Source of the DNA: Akkermansia sp. RCC_12PD
Lineage (GTDB): Bacteria > Verrucomicrobiota > Verrucomicrobiia > Verrucomicrobiales > Akkermansiaceae
Reading direction: 5' to 3'
DNA: 64,000 nucleotides
NCBI RefSeq assembly: GCF_036417355.1
Contig: NZ_CP143889.1
Coordinates: 1 to 64,000, forward strand
Shown here: positions 57,701 through 64,000 of the stretch, in pieces
Numbering within the stretch: the stretch's first letter is position 1
Layout of the letters: every line of letters begins with the position of its first letter
Translations under genes and position numbers: made by a program
Notes under the pieces: model-generated
What the model was told of the DNA's origin: nothing
What the model saw: the letters and a program-made list of their open reading frames with translations, nothing else
The model's database searches: none

Positions 57701-60583
57701 TGCCACACGGATTTGCTGGCCGAAGCCGTCCGTAATGACGCGTCCCCGGACAACGCGCGCCGTCCCGTTGAGAACGGTCGTTGTCACGCGGAGGCCGTCG
57801 CTTGCCATATCGGTTTCAAACTTGAGGTCCTGCTGGCCCGTCCCGTGCTGGCGCAGGATCGTTCCATCCGCATGGCGCTGGGTGATGAGCGTTCCTCCCA
57901 TGGGAGTCGTGACGGTTTCCGTCAGGCCATTCGCGCTGTAGCTGTGAGTGGTTATCCGTCCCAGAGAGTCTGTCTCGCTGGTGATGCGTCCCAGCAGGTC
58001 GTAGGCCGTTTCCGTGGCGACGCTCATGGCTCCAGTGTCGGTCCGGGTCGCAGTGGCCCGGTCCAGGGCATCCTTCGTGTAACTGACGATGGTTTCCGGA
58101 GTTGTCGCTGTGGCGGAACGGATCGTCTCAACCAGCAGCCTTGCACTGTCGTAACCGTAGTCTGTCCGCACGCCGTCTTCATCCTTTTCCCAAAGGATGC
58201 GTCCGTCGCAGATGGATTCCTGTTCGGAGACGCGCCCGTTGCCACGGGTGCGCTTCGTCCAGCGGTTCATTGTGTCAAATTCATAGTCCGCGCTGTCCGT
58301 AAGCGTCCAGGTATTGTCGGAAAGCAGTACATGGCTTTCTTCCCTCACCGTATTGCCCTGGGGGGTAATGAAGGAGACTTTTCTGACGCTCAATCCCGGA
58401 ACCACTTCTCCGTTGACGCGGGTTTCCTGCGTTTCCGTATAAGCGGCTCCATGCTGCGTCGTGGCGGCATATTCATAATGGGTCTGCACGCCATTGACGG
58501 CCTGGGTCATCTTGATGCGGCCCTGCGCGTAGCTGTTGGGAGCGCTCCCCAGCCACGTTTCCTGCACTTCGAGCTGGACGGTCTCCGTCTCAAGAGCGGT
58601 CGTGCGGATTTCCACGCGCCTGACATGATCGGCTTGACTGTACGTGTAGGTTTTCTTCCACAATTCAATGGGGTTATTGGAACCGTCGCGCATGAGGCGG
58701 CGTTCTTCGGCAACATCGCTGCTTACCTCGCTGTCTCCATCCCCGGTCACATACCGATATGTCGTGTCCTGGGATTTGCCGCCGCACCAGGGCTGCCTTT
58801 CCAGCGTCAGGCGTCCCAGCATGTCGTAGGACCATTCCCATACGCCTCCATCCGGGCGCGTTTCCTTCTTCTTCCTGCCGTAGTAGTCGTATTCATAGGT
58901 GGTCGTCTGTGCAAGATCGCTGCCATAGCCATCCACTTTGGTAAGAAGCAGGTCGCCATAAGCCGTCGTCTGGTACACTTCGCAGACATGGGAGGCGGCA
59001 GCTCCGTCTTCTCCCCTGGAAACCGCCGTAACGAGCTGCCAGGTATCTTTCTCCAGTTCCGTCCGCGTGCGGCGGGTCACGATGGCTTCAGCATCCGTTC
59101 CCTGCGCCATGTTCCAGGCTTTGCCGTTAAGCCACCATTCCGTTTTGAAATCCAGCCTTCCCGGCGTCTGTTCGGTGACGGAGAAACGGCCCGTGGCGGC
59201 ATCTCCGACCATCACGAACTTTTTGAACGGTTCTCCCGTAACAGTGTAAAGCCCCTGTTCATCCTGCCCGGTAATCTGGGAGGGAGTGTAAAGGGCAATC
59301 GTATAGCCGTCAGCCGTGACGGCTTCAATGTTGAGCAGGCCGTCCCAGAGGTTCCATACCTGGAGGAGGTCTCCTGCACTGTCCCTGTTGACGCGCAAAT
59401 AGGCGCCAATCTGCTCGGCTGTGTAAATATTGCCCCACCTGGTCGTGTAGGAAACAAGGGCTCCGGTTCTGGCGTTATACACGGCAACGCTCTTGTCCGT
59501 CTTTATCCACTGGACGCACAAAACACCGTCCACCGTTGTGAAGAAGGCACGGTTCCCGGAGGACGTAAACTCGCCGACGATCGTCAGCGTTTCCCTGTCC
59601 ACTTCACATTGAACGCAAACACGCCCGGCTCCCGTGACAATATCAAACGTGCCTCCAGCCACAATGCCAACTTCCGGAATATCCAGGAAGCTTGCCAGCA
59701 TGGAGTCGTAGCAGAGGGCATGGGGATGGTTCAGCCCATCGGTGGAATCGGTCGCCAGCAACTCAATGGAGCCGGTGGGAATGCCGCCCAGCCCGCGGAA
59801 ATGGCCGAAGTCCGCCCCCCAGTACATCAGGGAAGCGTCGCTGATTGCCTGTGCGTTTTCACCTCCGGAGGAAGTGTTCCCAAAAACGGGGGCCGCGCTT
59901 CTTGATCTTCCTGCCGGGGGCGGAGGGCAGCCCCCTCCTTGACCATCAAAATTGCAACAATCGCAGGTTGGCTTTTTCTTGCCGCCTGCGGTAGCGGGGC
60001 CTTCCTTGTCGATGTGGGCTTCAAATTTGTAATCACATACGGAAATATTGTTTTCCGGAGGATCATAGTCGATATTATTCTGTTCCACATGCAGGGTGTA
60101 TTCACCGGATTTCAAGGTGAACTCACCGCTTTCCTTGGTCCATTTGGCATGCCCTCCCTGCGGGCCTTCTCCTCCCGAAGTCATGTCGATTTCCTGGGCA
60201 ACCGTGCTGGATTGTCCCACGGACATTTTGCCCCAGTCATCTACGGTAAGGGTCATGTTGCACGTCGCTTCCAATGGTTCGGGGGGAGTGGGGGTGGGGT
60301 CTTCTTCTGTCGGTTGTGGAGTGGGAGCCGACGGTACGGTAAAGGATTTTTCGGCTGTCTCCATGTGGTCTCCACTGGTAGAGGGCTTCCCTTTGTAGTA
60401 ACTGTCTGAAAAGCTTTTATTCCAGACAACATGCCAGGGTTCAGGTTCCGATTCAGGTTCCTCATTCAGAACCATGGCTCTTCCACGGGCTGCTTGAACC
60501 ATTTTGGGGCTGGAATACCACCTCTGGTAGACGGGAACGGAGGAAACTCCGTTCTGAATGTTCATGGAATTATTTGTTTTCAT
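54725..60583 (-). CDS. Giant RHS/YD-repeat protein with novel C-terminal tail
   Basis: The 1952-residue protein has no Sec signal at its N-terminus (MKTNNSMNIQNGVSSV). An N-terminal region of about 250 residues includes a Cys-rich patch (TCDCCNFDGQGGGCPPPP, about 205-222). A beta-rich portion is followed by YD repeats (about 560-1700, for example YDYYGRKKKETRPDGG). The RHS core ends with YNYRYYNVVDGRWINRDP and GFNLYYFVGNGLSIDYLG, normally the border of a shell that encloses a toxic tail. The last 180 residues (from about 1773) hold a helical segment with three Cys and then a Gly-rich beta region ending TVTFTF. No toxin family was recognised. The Sel1 gene follows directly. Confidence 0.88.
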   Translation of the reverse strand: MKTNNSMNIQNGVSSVPVYQRWYSSPKMVQAARGRAMVLNEEPESEPEPWHVVWNKSFSDSYYKGKPSTSGDHMETAEKSFTVPSAPTPQPTEEDPTPTPPEPLEATCNMTLTVDDWGKMSVGQSSTVAQEIDMTSGGEGPQGGHAKWTKESGEFTLKSGEYTLHVEQNNIDYDPPENNISVCDYKFEAHIDKEGPATAGGKKKPTCDCCNFDGQGGGCPPPPAGRSRSAAPVFGNTSSGGENAQAISDASLMYWGADFGHFRGLGGIPTGSIELLATDSTDGLNHPHALCYDSMLASFLDIPEVGIVAGGTFDIVTGAGRVCVQCEVDRETLTIVGEFTSSGNRAFFTTVDGVLCVQWIKTDKSVAVYNARTGALVSYTTRWGNIYTAEQIGAYLRVNRDSAGDLLQVWNLWDGLLNIEAVTADGYTIALYTPSQITGQDEQGLYTVTGEPFKKFVMVGDAATGRFSVTEQTPGRLDFKTEWWLNGKAWNMAQGTDAEAIVTRRTRTELEKDTWQLVTAVSRGEDGAAASHVCEVYQTTAYGDLLLTKVDGYGSDLAQTTTYEYDYYGRKKKETRPDGGVWEWSYDMLGRLTLERQPWCGGKSQDTTYRYVTGDGDSEVSSDVAEERRLMRDGSNNPIELWKKTYTYSQADHVRRVEIRTTALETETVQLEVQETWLGSAPNSYAQGRIKMTQAVNGVQTHYEYAATTQHGAAYTETQETRVNGEVVPGLSVRKVSFITPQGNTVREESHVLLSDNTWTLTDSADYEFDTMNRWTKRTRGNGRVSEQESICDGRILWEKDEDGVRTDYGYDSARLLVETIRSATATTPETIVSYTKDALDRATATRTDTGAMSVATETAYDLLGRITSETDSLGRITTHSYSANGLTETVTTPMGGTLITQRHADGTILRQHGTGQQDLKFETDMASDGLRVTTTVLNGTARVVRGRVITDGFGQQIRVATVHTRNGSNYRHLTYNAKGQLVRDQLETLAPILYEYDSFGNKTKETVALSDEPTTLNSRVMEYTYTREQREEGVYGLVTTTEYAAEGTPIVRKEATLVSSLNPVLESKVVTTDARGHDSADWTEYGEPAARVRKVIQPGVSDAAVIHTVDGFTTTVTDYAGISASQSRAYTAQGMTMAYTDSRGNTTTEVYDTALRLLSVTDAAENSTSYAYGQPLDHPTCITDAMGKTACYAYDARGRKEAEWGTAIQPAVFSYNDADQITGLTTFRGSSEAITTDPRERTDGDMTAWNYNAATGLPTRKTYADNTHKDISYDTLNRISTFTNGRGNVMTRSYDALTGLLTGETYGEGTPSITATYNHLGQLTGITDASGTRSFTYNQYGEVEGESTLGLVESSLAAVKDAYGRASGYSLQYGGGTVLQTGWGYDSAGRPSTVSLNAVATPFTYGYNAANGLLETLNYPNTLKRWYTLEEKRDLVVKMDYLRPGSQNYPAKVDYTYDSLGRPATKKDYFNTPTPDLVHTYTYNDRSEVIADALSRGGTYTFAYDNGGNRTNSLKASGQRSYTSNMLNQYSSICDDDGTTVFMLYDEDGNQTAILTSSGEWMVSYNALNQATTFTQGSKRIECVYDYLNRRVEKTVYDGDTLVSRKRFIYLGYLQVAELDATNETETAAPILRKTYLWDPVESVATRILAMSVFDEAGVYQEDLYYTHDLLKNTTALFGIQGGRRALYEYGPYGDIIKMEGNAAEINPFRFSSEYLDDDLGLVYYNYRYYNVVDGRWINRDPMAENAGFNLYYFVGNGLSIDYLGLVNFDGLLPGLKDFLEKQARAEAQQRCITFCKEYAPKGTPDQVCTEIGKQLAKKLEEIAKMAAHKIEGTEPPTTTTGKPGKGEGGSDNSGDGGPQVGATAIVTTPAFAGNWGTSVTGTANVGSSGGVKTGGNAKPVENPVPGVSVGVSVSFPIGNGGGSVKMGGNVNFPASGGVGVGGNVTVTFTF

Positions 60584-60631
60584 GATTTTAATTTAATTTG
60601 TTGATGTTGATATGATGGTGCAGCCGCCCTG
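60584..60631 (-). other. RHS leader, AT-rich, no clear ribosome-binding site
   Basis: The 48 bases before the RHS ATG on the minus strand are AT-rich (ACAAATTAAATTAAAATC just before the start) and contain no AGGAGG-like sequence. They lie downstream of a terminator-like hairpin. Confidence 0.4.
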
Positions 60632-60674
60632 AAAAATGCCCGGAAGGCTGGCGGCTGCCAGGGACCTTTCCGGG
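60632..60674 (-). terminator. Terminator-like hairpin in the RHS leader
   Basis: On the minus strand CCCGGAAAGG pairs with CCTTCCGGG (one bulged base), with an inner stem CTGGC/GCCAG and loop AGCC. C-A-TTTTT follows. It ends 48 bases before the RHS start codon, where it could terminate an upstream transcript or attenuate RHS expression. Confidence 0.6.
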
Positions 60675-61355
60675 AGAAATAAACAGAAAAAGCCTGTGGC
60701 TCTTTCTTATTAAAATATTGATTCATCTAAGAATCGTCATAAATAACTTAAAAATAAAAAAATCCGCTTCTTTTCAAAGGTAGCTATTTCTCTTTCTATA
60801 GGCATCCATCCAAACACGTTATATGTCGGTCGGAGAGAAGCTGCCGTCCGTAAAAGCTTGTTCATTACCCAGTACTTTCCTGCAGAGCAACTTCTGAACT
60901 TCATTTTTCCATGATCAAACCTGTCGCTGGGACTTTCACTCAAAAATCAGGATCAGGAAATCAAGTAGGGCAATCCGTCCTTCCTCTCAAATAGAAGATT
61001 CGCAATCACTGGCAACTTGCATTATCCCCATCCTGAAATCTTAAATTCCATCAAGGAGCAATTACAAATCACCGGAGGCATTTCTTCTCCACAAGAATCC
61101 ACACGCTTAATCCGTTCTCTAAAAACACCTTGTTTTCTCTTGCAGGGACCTTCCCGGCATCTTATAGGTAATCATCATTTTCTTGAATCATGCGTCTTCT
61201 TGGGGACTTCCTGAACAGGTTGTCCATTTTTCAAGGATGCCATTTTCATGGCGGGAGTCCGGGACAACATATTCATTCCTCCGGAAAAGAAAATGAAGGC
61301 AATGCCGGGAATCCAGCCTAAAACAATTCCGGCCATTTCTTATGAAAGCCAACCG
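60675..61355. other. Intergenic region with possible RHS promoter, no gene supported
   Basis: About 680 bases between the divergent RHS and GT8 genes. The part near 60700-60780 is very AT-rich and probably carries the RHS promoter, though I could not choose one -10/-35 pair with confidence. Short open frames on both strands have no family similarity. Confidence 0.4.
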
Positions 61356-62225
61356 ATGAAAAACCATATGAACCTTTACTTCGTCGCCAGCAACCGCCGC
61401 CATATTTTCCAGGCCGCCGTTACTCTCTGGAGCATCGTCTCCTGTGACGATTCCTCCACCCGCTACAACGTGTTCCTGAAAACGGAGCTGGAGGAAAAAA
61501 CCTGGCGAGGCTTTTTCCTGCCAATCCCCCGTGTTTCCGTGTACGGAGTTCCGTTCAACGTTCCCTATGAACAATCCGTCCTCCTGAAAAAAATGAAGGA
61601 CCTGGACGGGAACGATTCCAGAAAATACTTTTATCACAAATTCGATCTGACGTGGACAGAGTCGATCAGCCATCTTCTGACGGATGACAGGCTGCTCCTG
61701 CTGGATACGGACCTGTATGCCCGGAAGCCCCTGCGAGCGCTGTACGAGACTCCGCTTGCCGATCACGAATGCATGGCCATGGTCATTGACACGGGAATCT
61801 GGAAATACCCGGAATGGGTGCTGGAGCACAACCGTTCCCTTGGAATCGACCACCCGTGCTTCTACAACACCGGGGTAGCTCTCATCCACATAAGTTCATT
61901 CGTGGAACACCATATCTGGGAAAAAAGCCTAGAGGCCTACCCCTTCCCCACCATGCCGCCCCAGCACGACCAGGATATCCTCAACAGGCTGATTTTCAAC
62001 AACGCGACCAGGGATATCAAAAGGCCCTGCTGTAAAACCATGCCAAGCGTGTACAACATGAGCACAAAATGGTTCCCCTTCATGAATCTGGAAAAGGATG
62101 ACATCGCTCTCGTTCACGCCTACGGAGACACCAAGCTCCCGCACTCGTCCTGCGATTGGGCCAACAAGGAATACGAACGACTGATGGAGACATACAGGAA
62201 CATGGAAATTCCCTCACCGGAATGA
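61356..62225 (+). CDS. GT8-like glycosyltransferase
   Basis: Starting at the ATG at 61356, the product has 289 residues. It resembles glycosyltransferase family 8: a metal-binding DxD in LLLLDTDLYARKPLRAL (Asp-x-Asp near 107-109), the FYNTGVALIHIS strand, PQHDQDILNRL, and the C-terminal LVHAYGDTKLPH segment that corresponds to the H-x-G-x-K-P/L motif binding the nucleotide. No membrane segment is visible, so it is cytoplasmic. It may add a hexose to a surface glycan. The frame is open to 61248, and another ATG lies at 61368. It is divergent from the RHS gene and its GC content is closer to the core genome. Confidence 0.8.
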   Translation: MKNHMNLYFVASNRRHIFQAAVTLWSIVSCDDSSTRYNVFLKTELEEKTWRGFFLPIPRVSVYGVPFNVPYEQSVLLKKMKDLDGNDSRKYFYHKFDLTWTESISHLLTDDRLLLLDTDLYARKPLRALYETPLADHECMAMVIDTGIWKYPEWVLEHNRSLGIDHPCFYNTGVALIHISSFVEHHIWEKSLEAYPFPTMPPQHDQDILNRLIFNNATRDIKRPCCKTMPSVYNMSTKWFPFMNLEKDDIALVHAYGDTKLPHSSCDWANKEYERLMETYRNMEIPSPE

Positions 62226-62487
62226 TTCCGCGCCATAGGGACCTCATGGCATGTCCCCGCAAATCATGCAGGAATAATAAAACAATTTGGAATCTGCCGC
62301 CGGAGGTTCATCCACGGAAGGTCCCGTACCTGCGATCACAGCTCCAAATGGACTGATGCCGTTCAACGGAAGCCCAAGTTTTCCATGGACCCCTTCCTGT
62401 CCCTCCTGCGGTCAAAACCGGGATAGACGCGCGCAAACCGTTCGTCAATACCTTGCGTCAATCCCATCCATCCGGGTCCGGATGGCA
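62226..62487. other. Intergenic region with tRNA-Gly-end-like sequence
   Basis: No gene is supported here. The bases AATCCCATCCATCCG at 62460-62474 resemble the 3' end of the tRNA-Gly gene (AATCCCATCATCCG at 47719-47732) with one inserted base, which could mark an old attachment site. Confidence 0.25.
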
Positions 62488-62514
62488 GGAAGAGCCCCAT
62501 CACGGAGCTCTTCC
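62488..62514. terminator. Stem-loop downstream of lpd
   Basis: GGAAGAGCCCC (62488-62498) pairs with GGAGCTCTTCC (62504-62514), with one mismatch-type C/A-T adjustment near the loop ATCAC. No T-tract follows on either strand, so it may stabilise the lpd transcript end more than terminate by itself. Confidence 0.45.
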
Positions 62515-62523
62515 GCATGATCC

Positions 62524-63912
62524 TTACATGTGAATGGCGATTCCCTCCGAGGCCAGCATGGACTCATGAATGGCTTCGGACAGGGTCGGATGGGCGAAAA
62601 TGGTGGCGTGAATATCTTCATCCGTCAATTCCGCCTGAAGGCTGACGCCGAGCGTGGCGATCAATTCCGTAGCTTCCGGCCCCACAATGTGGGCTCCCAG
62701 CAATTCACCGTTTTTGGCGCCGTACAGGGTCTTCACGAAGCCGTCCGGTTCTCCGGCGGCCACGGCTTTGCCGATGGCCTGGAAGGGGAATTTCCCGACT
62801 TTGTACTCCACGCCCGCTTCCTTGAGGGCGCGTTCCGTGCTACCGACGGACGCAACCTGCGGATAACAATACGTGCAGCTCGGGAAGAAGCCGACCTGTT
62901 TGGGCTGATAATCCGGATTAAACATGCCTTCCACCGCCTGCACGGCTTCATACGTAGCCGTATGGGCCAGCAAAACGCCGCCGATCACGTCGCCCGCCGC
63001 ATAAACGCCGGGGACGGACGTGGCATAGCGGTCATTGACCTTGATGAATCCCTTTTCCGTCAGTTCCAGGCCGAGAGCGGCGGGAACGACCGGCTTCACG
63101 CCGATCGCCACCAGGCAAATGTCCGCCGTAATTTCCTCTTCCTGTCCCTTGCTGTTTTTTACAAGGGCCTTCACCTTGCCGTCGCAGGTTTCCGTGACGG
63201 ACTCCACGGAAGTGCCCGTCATGGTCTTGATGCCCTGTTTCTTGAAGGCCCGCTCCAACGTCTGGCAGGAATCGTCGTCCTCATTGGGCAGGATGCGCGG
63301 CAGCGCTTCAATAAGCGTCACCTTTGTACCGAAAGAATTATAAATATAGGCAAACTCCGTGCCAATGGCCCCGGAACCAATGATAACCATGCTTTCAGGC
63401 CGCTTTTCCAGCACCATGGCTTCCCTGGAACCGATGATGGTAGTGCCGTTCAGCGGAAGGCTGGAAACGGTGCGGGTCACGCATCCGGTACTGATGAGAA
63501 TGTTCTTTCCTTCCAGTACCTGCGTAGTGCCGTCAGCGGCCTTCACTTCCACCTTGCCGGGAGCCGTGATGGAGGCTTCCCCGGTAACGGATTCCACCTT
63601 GTTTTTCTTGAAAAGGAATCCAACCCCGCCAGCCAGGCGGTCGCTCACCTTGCGTGAACGTCCGATGACCTCGCTCCAGTCCACGCTCACGCCTTCCACC
63701 GTCATGCCAAATTCCTTGGCCCGGCTCGTCACAGTCAGGTAGGCTTCCGCATTCTTCAAGAGTGCCTTGGTGGGAATGCAGCCCCAGTTCAGGCAGGTTC
63801 CCCCCACCCGGTCGCGCTCCACGCACGCCACGGTCTTTCCCATTTGTGCAGCGCGAATGGCTCCCACATATCCGGCGGGGCCGCCACCAATGACGATCAA
63901 ATCATATTGCAT
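62524..63912 (-). CDS. lpd: Dihydrolipoyl dehydrogenase (E3)
   Basis: Lpd reoxidises the lipoyl groups of 2-oxoacid dehydrogenase or glycine cleavage complexes, using FAD and NAD+. The 462-residue protein has the FAD loop GGGPAGYVGAIRAAQMG (9-25), the redox-active disulfide GGTCLNWGCIPTK (about 38-50), the NAD loop GSGAIGTEFA (about 177-186), the second FAD segment VYAAGDV (about 305-311) and the C-terminal active-site His/Glu in HPTLSEAIHE. No other complex subunit gene is present in the window. A mercuric or other flavoprotein reductase is unlikely given the C-terminal motif. Confidence 0.94.
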   Translation of the reverse strand: MQYDLIVIGGGPAGYVGAIRAAQMGKTVACVERDRVGGTCLNWGCIPTKALLKNAEAYLTVTSRAKEFGMTVEGVSVDWSEVIGRSRKVSDRLAGGVGFLFKKNKVESVTGEASITAPGKVEVKAADGTTQVLEGKNILISTGCVTRTVSSLPLNGTTIIGSREAMVLEKRPESMVIIGSGAIGTEFAYIYNSFGTKVTLIEALPRILPNEDDDSCQTLERAFKKQGIKTMTGTSVESVTETCDGKVKALVKNSKGQEEEITADICLVAIGVKPVVPAALGLELTEKGFIKVNDRYATSVPGVYAAGDVIGGVLLAHTATYEAVQAVEGMFNPDYQPKQVGFFPSCTYCYPQVASVGSTERALKEAGVEYKVGKFPFQAIGKAVAAGEPDGFVKTLYGAKNGELLGAHIVGPEATELIATLGVSLQAELTDEDIHATIFAHPTLSEAIHESMLASEGIAIHM

Positions 63913-64000
63913 GAAGGTACTATAAAGGCATCCACCCCGCCGGGTAAAGAATGAATGTGATCATGCGGCTTCCCGGGAGATTCAATAACAAAAGATTAAA

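Noticed and set aside
57665-59905. 746-codon plus-strand frame inside the RHS gene
   Set aside because: Antisense of YD repeats; the repeat pattern belongs to the RHS strand.

Overview
The window begins exactly at the dnaA start codon, so it is the numbering origin of a chromosome. The gene set points to the Verrucomicrobiota genus Akkermansia, most likely A. muciniphila or a close relative. It combines secreted fucosidases (GH29, GH95), a Tat-type GH109 alpha-N-acetylgalactosaminidase, a hexosamine salvage operon, SHD1-domain and F5/8 type C secreted proteins, and a GldA/GldF/GldG-DUF4340 transport cluster. The genus call rests on recalled family knowledge; no search was run.

Layout. 0-9 kb: dnaA, then a tight plus-strand run of ABC ATPase, permease, GldG-like, DUF4340, Nif3-like and RluA genes, followed by a minus-strand thioredoxin-like lipoprotein gene broken by one in-frame TGA. 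9.8-16 kb: pheA, GH29 fucosidase, ligA with an insertion, pgsA. 16.3-22 kb: SHD1 secreted protein, an inverted-repeat element, a DEAD-box helicase, a small exported protein, a candidate structured RNA and GH109. 22.5-35 kb: GH95, an EboE-like protein with an M28 peptidase homologue lacking most metal ligands, an MFS carrier, rpoN, an SGNH hydrolase, mntP and two large exported proteins. 35.4-38.5 kb is AT-rich: a decayed gene and a secreted beta-propeller protein. 38.6-47.1 kb is core-like: rarA, the epimerase/kinase/nucleotidyltransferase operon, an outer-membrane barrel, a site-2 protease and proS.

47.6-62.5 kb starts at a tRNA-Gly gene and looks like accessory DNA. It holds AT-rich exported proteins, three stretches of decayed genes, an 18-repeat Sel1 protein directly downstream of a 1952-residue RHS/YD-repeat protein, and a GT8 glycosyltransferase. 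The window ends with lpd.

A shared theme is mucin use. The fucosidases and GH109 would remove capping sugars from O-glycans, and the three-gene operon could convert released GalNAc and GlcNAc to UDP sugars. The RHS-Sel1 pair with nearby gene wreckage resembles a polymorphic-toxin or cell-contact locus, but no toxin domain or dedicated secretion system was recognised. Most starts lack a clear Shine-Dalgarno sequence and many follow pyrimidine-rich leaders.
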